6,941 nt of DNA from an uncultured Verrucomicrobiota bacterium (GTDB lineage Bacteria; Verrucomicrobiota; Kiritimatiellia; RFP12; UBA1067): assembly GCA_945613785.1 (NCBI GenBank), contig CALZAJ010000084.1, forward strand, positions 1 through 6,941, given 5' to 3'. The notes under the pieces are model-generated. The model was given only the letters and a program-made list of their open reading frames with translations. It was not told the origin of the DNA and made no database searches. Made by a program: the position numbers and the translations under genes. Shown here one piece after another: positions 1-5,984 of the stretch. Each line of letters opens with the position of its first letter. Positions within the stretch are counted from its first letter, which is position 1.

Positions 1-2385
1 ACCGAGTCCGTACCAAACGACGTCCACATAATCCTTCGGAATCTTGAACGTGAGACCAACGCGCGGCAGGACCGGCAGACCGTCCTTCTCAACCGTAAGC
101 GTCCAGTCCACGACGATCTTGCCTCCGCGCATGCGCTTGGCGTCGAGCGTCGAAACGACCCCGTCGGGCATCTGCTGGCTGTCAGTCGCGTCGCCCCAGA
201 CCTTGCACTTCTTGGCCATGCCCCAGCCGCGGTCGTTGTCCGTCTGCGCGCGGGAGAGATTCACCTTGAACATCGGCGCAACGAGATCGCGCGTGGCCGG
301 CTCGTCAGGGAGCGTCCCCGGGACGAACGGCTTCACGAACTGGTCGTGGGCAAACGGTTCAGGCATGCCGTCCTTGCCGAAGGCGAAGAGAATCGCATCG
401 CCGTCGGGAGCGTTGACCGCAATCTCCTTCACCGAGCTCGGTGCGACGCCCGCAAGATCAATCACGCCCGTCGCAATCGTCTGGCCGGCCTTGTCGACCT
501 TCCACATGCCCTTGACGGCATCGAGCGAGGTGAAGCAGTAGTCGTTGCGAATCTTTGCGGTCTTCGTCGTCCAGTCATAGGACTCGACGTGAACGGGCTG
601 GTAGGCGTGCTTCACCTCCCAACACGCGGGATGGAAGGACCGGTCGGCCGCGACGATGCCGTTGCAGTTGAAGTTGTCGTCATTCGGCGCATCACCGAAG
701 TCACCGCCATAGGCGAGCCACGTGCCGCGCGCATCCGTTTTCCAGAGGGCCTGGTCTGCAAAGTCCCAGATGAAACCGCCCTGCATGCTCGGATACTTGC
801 GCACGAGATCCCAGTAGTCCTGGATGCCACCGTTGGAATTGCCCATCGCATGGGTGTACTCACAGAGAATCAGCGGCTTCTTCGGATTGGCCTTGACATA
901 GGCCTCGACCTCGTGCGGACGGTGGTACATCGGAGGCTTGATGTCCGAGTAATCGGAATCCTGGGCGGCCTCGTACTGGATTGGACGCGTCGCGTCGATC
1001 GCCTTCATCGCCGTATACTCGTCCTTGATCGCGGGGCCTTCGCCGGACTCATTGCCGAGCGACCAGAAGATGATGGACGGGTGGTTGCGGAAGGTCTTCA
1101 CCATGTTGACGCCGCGTTCGACGATCGCGTCATGGTAGAGCGGATTCTTCGGGAGGTACGGACCGTTCGCGTAGTAGTTCATCACGCCATGGGCCTCGAC
1201 GTTCGCCTCGCAGCAGACGTAAATGCCCTCGCGGTCGCAGAGTTCATACCAGGTCGGATCGTTCGGATAGTGCGAGGTGCGGACGGCGTTGATGTTGAGC
1301 CGATGGAAGATCGCGATGTCGTTCTTCATGCCCTCAAGCGTCGCCGTATAGCCCGTCGCAGGCTCCATCTCATGACGGTTCGTGCCCTTGATGAGGACGC
1401 GCTTGCCGTTGAGATAGACGACCGAGTCCTTGATCTCGATCTTACGGAAACCGAACGCCACCGCACGGTAGTCGCTGCCCGCGAACCAGCCCGGCTTCTT
1501 GTACTCAACCGTCTCGTAGTACATGTTCGGGGCCTCGCAGCTCCACAGCTTCGGATTCTCGTAGGACTTCGTCAGGAGCGTCACGCCGTTCTCGTCCTTG
1601 ACGGTCAGCGTACCGGTCTTGTAGTCGTCCGAAAGCGTCGTCTCGACGATCAGGTCCTTCGCAACGTCCCGCTGCTCGGACACGAGCCACACGTCACGGA
1701 AGATGCCGGAGAGACGCCAGAAGTCCTGGTCCTCGATGAAGGAGCCGTCACAGTGCTTGAGCACCTCGACCTCGAGGGTGTTCTCACCCGCGACCAGGAA
1801 GGGTGTCAGATCGAATTCGGCCGGCAGACGGCTGTCCTCGGAGTAGCCGACTTCCTTCCCGTTGACACGGAGATACATCGCAGAGCTCACGCCGCCGAAA
1901 TGGATGACCGTACGACGGTCCTTCCAGTCCTTCGGGACAGTGAACGTGCGCGTGTAGAGTCCGACCGGCGTACGGTACTTGAAAGACGTATAGTGCTTCG
2001 GCGGTTCAACCGTCGGATCACCGACCTGTTCACCCGCAATCGGATAGGTGACGTTCGTATACAGCGCCGGATCGTAGTCGCCCTGAAGCTGCCAGCAGCT
2101 CGGGACAGCGATCGTGCCCGTCTTCGCCCAGTCTTCGCCGATGTTGCCCTTCCACTTGAAGTCCCAGGTGCCGTTCAGCGACTGAAGCCACTTGGACTCC
2201 GTACGTGCCTTCTCGCCTTTCGCAATGGCCAGCGCGAGCTTGGCGCTCTCGCACGGCACAGCGATGGCACGGGCCGGCAGACGGTTGATCGAACGGACAG
2301 TCGGGTCGCGCCAAGGGTCCTTGGCGGCATCCGCAAAAAGCCCCATTGCCGCCAGCGCGACACACGCGCACAGAAGTTTCTTCAT
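1..2385 (-). CDS. lacZ: Exported GH2 beta-galactosidase (LacZ type), C-terminus beyond window
   Basis: This gene encodes a glycoside hydrolase family 2 beta-galactosidase that hydrolyses terminal beta-D-galactosides. The first 795 codons are open without a stop and run off the left edge. Residues 1 to about 20 form a Sec signal peptide (MKKLLCACVALAAMG), so the enzyme is probably periplasmic or secreted, unlike cytoplasmic E. coli LacZ. LacZ landmarks follow in order: NVTYP (N111), EDQDFW (D221), NRHE (H338), SHYPND (H372), EAH metal ligands (E397, H399), acid/base E446 in GNESG, nucleophile E509 in ILCEYTHAMGNS (H512), and W539 in GGFIWDF. The visible part ends at VVWYGLG, inside the domain 5/small-chain region, so roughly 200 residues are missing. 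The Ig-like second domain is about 35-40 residues shorter than in E. coli. The ATG was chosen because AAGGAG lies 6 bases upstream and the signal peptide begins there. Assignment to GH2 is very secure; the natural substrate (lactose or a plant/host galactoside) is unknown. Confidence 0.95.
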   Translation of the reverse strand, partial: MKKLLCACVALAAMGLFADAAKDPWRDPTVRSINRLPARAIAVPCESAKLALAIAKGEKARTESKWLQSLNGTWDFKWKGNIGEDWAKTGTIAVPSCWQLQGDYDPALYTNVTYPIAGEQVGDPTVEPPKHYTSFKYRTPVGLYTRTFTVPKDWKDRRTVIHFGGVSSAMYLRVNGKEVGYSEDSRLPAEFDLTPFLVAGENTLEVEVLKHCDGSFIEDQDFWRLSGIFRDVWLVSEQRDVAKDLIVETTLSDDYKTGTLTVKDENGVTLLTKSYENPKLWSCEAPNMYYETVEYKKPGWFAGSDYRAVAFGFRKIEIKDSVVYLNGKRVLIKGTNRHEMEPATGYTATLEGMKNDIAIFHRLNINAVRTSHYPNDPTWYELCDREGIYVCCEANVEAHGVMNYYANGPYLPKNPLYHDAIVERGVNMVKTFRNHPSIIFWSLGNESGEGPAIKDEYTAMKAIDATRPIQYEAAQDSDYSDIKPPMYHRPHEVEAYVKANPKKPLILCEYTHAMGNSNGGIQDYWDLVRKYPSMQGGFIWDFADQALWKTDARGTWLAYGGDFGDAPNDDNFNCNGIVAADRSFHPACWEVKHAYQPVHVESYDWTTKTAKIRNDYCFTSLDAVKGMWKVDKAGQTIATGVIDLAGVAPSSVKEIAVNAPDGDAILFAFGKDGMPEPFAHDQFVKPFVPGTLPDEPATRDLVAPMFKVNLSRAQTDNDRGWGMAKKCKVWGDATDSQQMPDGVVSTLDAKRMRGGKIVVDWTLTVEKDGLPVLPRVGLTFKIPKDYVDVVWYGLG

Positions 2386-2391
2386 CGTCTT

Positions 2392-2397
2392 CTCCTT
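2392..2397 (-). promoter_or_regulatory. Ribosome binding site of the beta-galactosidase gene
   Basis: On the minus strand this reads AAGGAG, 6 bases before the ATG at 2385. It fixes the start codon directly in front of the signal peptide. Confidence 0.8.
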
Positions 2398-2415
2398 TAA
2401 CAAAAATTTTGGGGC

Positions 2416-2445
2416 AGTATAGCAAAACGCACCCGAAATCCGCAA
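2416..2445 (-). promoter_or_regulatory. Sigma70-like promoter of the beta-galactosidase gene
   Basis: On the minus strand, -10 box TATACT (2416-2421) is preceded by TGC, giving an extended -10. A -35-like TTGCGG (2440-2445) sits 18 bases upstream. The promoter lies in the only gap between the two flanking genes, so the beta-galactosidase can be transcribed independently of the gene before it. No convincing operator palindrome was seen. The prediction rests on sequence match only. Confidence 0.6.
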
Positions 2446-2462
2446 TACACAAACAGGTATGA

Positions 2463-2476
2463 CCGACACACGTCGG
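2463..2476 (-). terminator. Short hairpin after the His/Gly-rich gene (possible weak terminator)
   Basis: A perfect 5-bp stem, CCGAC/GTCGG, with a 4-base loop starts 7 bases after the stop codon of the His/Gly-rich gene. No run of T follows it, only TCATACCTGTTTG on the minus strand, so it is not a standard intrinsic terminator. It could protect the 3' end of the mRNA, or it could be chance. Confidence 0.25.
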
Positions 2477-2483
2477 CGAAGGC

Positions 2484-2918
2484 TCAGTTGATACGGACGT
2501 TCTGCTGCTCGTAATGCCCGGGCTGCCAGACGCGGACGACGGTCCCATTCGGCTGGACCTGGTCGACATAGCGGCCCGCAATCCAGACGTTCTGAACCTG
2601 ATAGACAGGCTGGACCGGCTGCTGGACGACAACGGGCTGCTGCACGACGACCGGCTGCTGCACAATCGGCGGCGGCACCAGGACCGTCGGCTGATGCACA
2701 ACCACAGGTGCCGGCGTCATGACGACCGGCGCCGGACGCAGGGCATCATAGAGAAGCCCGCCGACAATCGCACCTCCGACCATACCGGCCGCGAAGCCGC
2801 CATGGAGACCACCATGGCGACCACCATGATGACCACCGTGATGACCACCGCCATGCGGACGCGCCATCAAACCACTCGCGGCAAGCATCGCCACCGCCAA
2901 AACAAGAACCTTCTTCAT
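2484..2918 (-). CDS. Exported His/Gly-rich protein with PVVVQQ repeats and WxxGxY motifs
   Basis: This is a 144-residue protein of unknown function. Residues 1-19 are a signal peptide (MKKVLVLAVAMLAASGLMA) with likely cleavage after A19. Residues 22-41 are a low-complexity His/Gly stretch built on HHGG units, a composition often able to bind Ni, Zn or Cu. Residues 41-55 are Gly-rich and hydrophobic (AAGMVGGAIVGG), resembling a glycine zipper. Residues 62-103 are Pro/Val/Gln rich with tandem PVVVQQ units, probably an extended linker. Residues 107-137 carry two aromatic motifs, W112-IAGRY and W131-QPGHY, similar to the YXWXXGXW-type repeats of small exported bacterial proteins. The start at 2918 is preferred over an in-frame ATG at 2939 because AGGAGG lies 8 bases upstream of 2918 and a signal peptide then begins immediately. 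It begins 41 bases after the kinase stop and has its own promoter. A periplasmic metal-binding or envelope role is inference. Confidence 0.85.
   Translation of the reverse strand: MKKVLVLAVAMLAASGLMARPHGGGHHGGHHGGRHGGLHGGFAAGMVGGAIVGGLLYDALRPAPVVMTPAPVVVHQPTVLVPPPIVQQPVVVQQPVVVQQPVQPVYQVQNVWIAGRYVDQVQPNGTVVRVWQPGHYEQQNVRIN
2619..2672 (-). repeat. Tandem 18-bp coding repeat (PVVVQQ units)
   Basis: Three head-to-tail 18-base units (2619-2636, 2637-2654, 2655-2672), each starting CTGCTG on the plus strand, encode the Gln/Val/Pro repeat of the His/Gly-rich protein. The units differ at several bases, so the repeat is not a fresh duplication. Copy number could still vary between strains. Confidence 0.7.
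2807..2854 (-). repeat. Tandem 12-bp coding repeat (HHGG units)
   Basis: Four consecutive 12-base units, each beginning GACCACC on the plus strand, encode the HHGG-type His/Gly repeat of the small exported protein. The unit length is a multiple of three, so gain or loss of units keeps the frame and changes the number of potential metal-binding histidines. Confidence 0.75.
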
Positions 2919-2926
2919 CGCACAAA

Positions 2927-2932
2927 CCTCCT
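2927..2932 (-). promoter_or_regulatory. Ribosome binding site deciding the start of the His/Gly-rich gene
   Basis: On the minus strand this is a perfect AGGAGG, 8 bases before the ATG at 2918. It lies inside the frame that would open at the alternative ATG at 2939, which argues that 2918 is the true start. Confidence 0.8.
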
Positions 2933-2944
2933 GAATCAAAACGA

Positions 2945-2975
2945 ATTATACCATAAACATCAGGACTTGTTGCAA
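2945..2975 (-). promoter_or_regulatory. Extended -10 promoter of the His/Gly-rich gene, overlapping the kinase end
   Basis: On the minus strand, a consensus TATAAT (2945-2950) is preceded by TGG, forming an extended -10 (TGnTATAAT). A -35-like TTGCAA (2970-2975) lies 19 bases upstream, within the last codons of the kinase. The long spacer is compensated in principle by the extended -10. The gene can therefore be expressed apart from the kinase operon. Confidence 0.65.
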
Positions 2976-5632
2976 GATAAAAGAATTTCTTTCAGCTCGT
3001 TGATCGAGTAGGGTTTGCCGAGAAATGCGTCGAACGGATGAGCCTCGAACATCTTGCGGAGGGCGTCTTCACTGGAGCCGGACGAGACGATGACCGGCGT
3101 GTTCGGCGCAGCAATACGGAAGGCATCAAGCAACCGCAGCGTGTCGATGCCGCCGAGATTCGCATCCAGGAGAATGGCGCCGATCTGTGCGGTGCGACGC
3201 CGGAGGATGCCGAGGGACTCGTGGCGGTCGCGGGCGACGTGGGCCTGCACCTTCAGCATCTTCAGCAGGATCGACGTCGTCTTCAGGATCGCCTCGTCAT
3301 TGTCGACGATCATGACCTCCGCCGGCATCTCGCCGCTCACCTTCGGCTTCGCCTCCGAGACGGTCTCGGCCGCCAGCTTCGATTCGGGAAGGAAGATGTG
3401 GAACGTCGTGCCTTGGTCGACGACGCTCGTCACGCGAATGCCGCCACCGTGTTCTTCCACGATTGTACGGACCGTTGCCAGGCCCAATCCTCGGCCGAGC
3501 GCCTTGGAGGACACATACGGATCGAACATGCGCGAGAGAAACTCGGGCTGGATGCCAGGGCCGTCATCGGCAATGCGGAACATCACGCCCTTGCCGGGCG
3601 GCAACGGATGTTCGGAGATGAACTTGGCGGCAAGCTCCTCCGTCATCTCGAACGCGTCCGTCGAGAGGCAGATGTTGCCGGGACGCGGACCAATCGCCTC
3701 ACCCGCGTTCTTGATGATGTTGAAGAGGACCTTCCAGAACTGACCCGGATCGGCGTCGATGGCCGGGAGGTCCGACCCCAGACGGTAGCTGAGGGCAACG
3801 TTCTTCTCCAGCACGCGTTCGGCAATCATCTGGACGTCCTTGACGATCACATCGGCATTCGTACGGACGAGCGAGATCTTGGACTGGCCGGCGTAGGCCA
3901 TCAGCTCCTTGCTCATCGCCGAGCCACGCTTGACGGCGTCACGGATGACCGCCATCGCCTCCTGGACCTCCGGATGCGGCGAAGCGCCGATGGCGGCTTG
4001 CGCCGTGTTGAGGATGACGGAGAGGACGTTATTGACGTCATGGGCGATGCCAGCGGCGAGAAGCGTCAGCGACTCGCGCTTGGAGGCGTCGGACGCACGC
4101 TTCTCGGCGTCAAGACGCATCTTGTGTTCGGCGACCTCGCGGGTCGTATCGCGGATGATGCCGAGGGCGAAATGCTCGTCCATCTTGGTGAGACGGAGTT
4201 CGAAATAGCGCACGTCCGGGGAGAGTTCCGAACCGATGCAACCGCGCGTCCGCGTCGCCACGCCCGTCTTGAAGGTCTCCTCGAGCTGCGACTTGAAGCT
4301 GGCGATCTGATTCTCGGAATACAGTTCGATCGGAGACTTCTCGCCAGCGACGAGACCAGGAATCGGTTTGCCGTCCGCCTGCTTGTAGACCGACACGAGG
4401 CGTCCCGACCGGTCGAAGACCACCAGGGCGTCCGGCACGCAGGCGATGAGCGCGCGCTGGCGGGATTCGAGCTGAGAGAGCTCGACCGTGCGGGCCGAAA
4501 TGGTCTCGAGCATCCGATTGACGGATCCGGCCAGCAAGGCGAATTCGTCTTTCCCCTCCCAGTCGAGTCGCGGACAGTCGGTGTCCATGTGATGCGACTC
4601 GAGATTGCGGATCACCTCGGTCATCTTCGTCAGCGGATTCAGGAGCACGCGGCTCTGGAACCAGAAGATCGGCAGAATGAGGATAATACCCGCCATCGAG
4701 ATGAAGAACGTGAGGCGTCCGATCGCCGCACTCGTCACATTCGAGAACGCCTGCGGGAGGGAGACACGGATGATTGTGATGGGATTCCCGGCAATATCTC
4801 GAATAGAGAATATGGCCTCAAACGGAGTGGAGCCGATGTTCCAGAACCCGCCTGAATAGAAGTCGAGCGCCTCAGACAACATCGGCGCAAGGCCAAAGGC
4901 GTTGCGCTCTTTCGCGCCTCCAGCCTTTAAACCGGGCGGTCGATCCACCACCGAGACGTCCGCCTTACGGTTTATGACGCGCACCTGCGCACCGCCGACA
5001 CCTTCATTAGCCTGGGCGGTGAAGTTGTTCGGGTCGAACGGTGAGCCAATGACCAGGAAGCCTCCCTTTCCGGCTTCATAACGTGCGAGCGAAACATAGT
5101 GCGTCGATCCCTTCACGCGCATGATACCGACGGCTTTCCTCGTGTCATTCGTCGAAGAGAGTCCCTCGATCCAGCATCCGATTCGCGCGGCATAGGGCGC
5201 AAGGTCGAATCCCGCAATTTCCCTCGCCTCGCCATCATCGGCGGCCCGAACGGCGCCCGACAGGAACTCGCCGTCCGAAGAATAATTGACGAGCATTGAG
5301 ACGTCCGCAGTCGCGTCCTCGTCCAGAAGATCCACTGGGAGACGTCCGTCAGCGAGTCCACGCGCCATCGGCACGACACGCTTGAGGTTGCTCGTCTGGA
5401 ACTGTCCCGCATTCCGATAGGCCAGGCGCGAGATGTCCTGCCCGACCTCCCTGACCTGGGCTTCCGCCTCACGGACCATGTGGACAAGCACGATGCGTCC
5501 GCCGATATAGAAAAGCCCCAGAATCAGCAGCAGGAAGAAGGCCGTCGCCAGGGAATACTGCGTGCGGATCGAGTGTAGGGCCCCTGAAATCCCGACTCCT
5601 TTGCCGCGTTCTTCTTCAAGTCCCACTGTCAT
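2960..5632 (-). CDS. Hybrid sensor histidine kinase with C-terminal receiver
   Basis: This 890-residue inner-membrane two-component protein autophosphorylates on histidine and relays phosphate to its own receiver aspartate. Domains in order: TM1 about 27-51; an external sensor region about 52-305, a size that fits a double-Cache-like fold; TM2 about 306-329; HAMP about 330-385; PAS about 393-505; HisKA with H531 in AHDVNNVL, the HDxNN type; and an ATPase domain with N box N638/N642, G1 DDGPGI (689-694), F box MFDPYVSSK (702-710) and G2 GRGLGLA (713-719). The receiver is about 771-885, with acidic pair D777/D779, phosphoacceptor D823, S851 and K873. All catalytic residues are present, so it should be active. 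The ATG overlaps the stop of the preceding gene as ATGA and has AAGGGG 6 bases upstream, implying translational coupling. No DNA-binding output domain or separate response regulator is visible, so the signal and target are unknown. Confidence 0.95.
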   Translation of the reverse strand: MTVGLEEERGKGVGISGALHSIRTQYSLATAFFLLLILGLFYIGGRIVLVHMVREAEAQVREVGQDISRLAYRNAGQFQTSNLKRVVPMARGLADGRLPVDLLDEDATADVSMLVNYSSDGEFLSGAVRAADDGEAREIAGFDLAPYAARIGCWIEGLSSTNDTRKAVGIMRVKGSTHYVSLARYEAGKGGFLVIGSPFDPNNFTAQANEGVGGAQVRVINRKADVSVVDRPPGLKAGGAKERNAFGLAPMLSEALDFYSGGFWNIGSTPFEAIFSIRDIAGNPITIIRVSLPQAFSNVTSAAIGRLTFFISMAGIILILPIFWFQSRVLLNPLTKMTEVIRNLESHHMDTDCPRLDWEGKDEFALLAGSVNRMLETISARTVELSQLESRQRALIACVPDALVVFDRSGRLVSVYKQADGKPIPGLVAGEKSPIELYSENQIASFKSQLEETFKTGVATRTRGCIGSELSPDVRYFELRLTKMDEHFALGIIRDTTREVAEHKMRLDAEKRASDASKRESLTLLAAGIAHDVNNVLSVILNTAQAAIGASPHPEVQEAMAVIRDAVKRGSAMSKELMAYAGQSKISLVRTNADVIVKDVQMIAERVLEKNVALSYRLGSDLPAIDADPGQFWKVLFNIIKNAGEAIGPRPGNICLSTDAFEMTEELAAKFISEHPLPPGKGVMFRIADDGPGIQPEFLSRMFDPYVSSKALGRGLGLATVRTIVEEHGGGIRVTSVVDQGTTFHIFLPESKLAAETVSEAKPKVSGEMPAEVMIVDNDEAILKTTSILLKMLKVQAHVARDRHESLGILRRRTAQIGAILLDANLGGIDTLRLLDAFRIAAPNTPVIVSSGSSEDALRKMFEAHPFDAFLGKPYSINELKEILLSCNKS

Positions 5633-5961
5633 GCCACACCCCTTGCTGCGCCACGGCGTTGCTGTAGCCAGGCCCAGAACAGGACCAAGACGAGCACGGC
5701 CACCACGCCCAGGCGTGCGCGTCGATAGTAGAAGTCAGCCTCAATCGTCGGCTCGTATTTCTTTGGCGGTTGGACTTCTACACCGGCCTGAACAGCGAGA
5801 GTTCCCATCGGCGCATTGCGCATCACGGGCCTCGCCTCAAGAAAGGCGACCTTGTTACACTCGGCTTCCTCTCTCTCCCGTTGTGCCGTAACAAGTGCAT
5901 TTCGCGTCTCCCGAAGGATTCGCGCCGAGACCACACTTGCGTCTACTTCTCCAGAAACCAT
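5629..5961 (-). CDS. Small protein with one C-terminal membrane segment, coupled to the kinase
   Basis: This 110-residue protein matches no family I recognise. Residues about 12-42 are charged, Arg/Glu rich and likely helical, possibly coiled coil. Residues 43-82 are a Pro-containing linker (VQPPKKYEP). Residues about 84-99 (LGVVAVLVLVLFWAWL) form one membrane segment, followed by a short basic tail (QQRRGAARG). With no signal peptide, it looks tail-anchored with its N-terminal part in the cytoplasm, although the topology is inferred. The start at 5961 is chosen because GAGAGG (5969-5974) lies 7 bases upstream and because it clears the preceding gene, whose stop is at 5985. A longer reading from 6096 would overlap that gene by over 100 bases and add an Arg-rich, shadow-like stretch. 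Its stop overlaps the kinase start by 4 bases, so the two are probably produced in a fixed ratio. Confidence 0.75.
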   Translation of the reverse strand: MVSGEVDASVVSARILRETRNALVTAQREREEAECNKVAFLEARPVMRNAPMGTLAVQAGVEVQPPKKYEPTIEADFYYRRARLGVVAVLVLVLFWAWLQQRRGAARGVA

Positions 5962-5968
5962 TGCAAAA

Positions 5969-5974
5969 CCTCTC
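5969..5974 (-). promoter_or_regulatory. Ribosome binding site deciding the start of the small membrane protein
   Basis: On the minus strand this reads GAGAGG, 7 bases before the ATG at 5961 and inside the 23-base gap after the preceding stop. It is the main support for the short start rather than one at 6096. Confidence 0.55.
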
Positions 5975-5984
5975 ACGCCCCCGT

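Noticed and set aside
346..2400. A 684-codon open frame on the plus strand opposite the beta-galactosidase gene
   Set aside because: It is exactly codon-aligned with the LacZ frame, and its product is an Arg/Val/Asp/Leu-rich shadow with no recognisable domain. Strong GC bias at third positions removes stops from the antisense frame. The minus-strand reading has full GH2 motifs.
2030..2701. A 223-codon minus-strand frame spanning the gap between the beta-galactosidase and His/Gly-rich genes
   Set aside because: It overlaps both real genes in a different frame, is Ser/Arg-rich at one end and has no domain. It also crosses the LacZ promoter and ribosome binding site.
2484..2939. A longer start (ATG at 2939) for the His/Gly-rich protein
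   Set aside because: It would place the AGGAGG inside the coding region and put seven residues in front of a canonical signal peptide. The ATG at 2918 fits better.
3038..4855. A 605-codon open frame on the plus strand opposite the kinase
   Set aside because: Its Arg/Leu/Asp/Glu-rich composition shows no domain or signal peptide, and it lies wholly within a kinase gene whose catalytic motifs are all intact. It is a codon-bias artefact.
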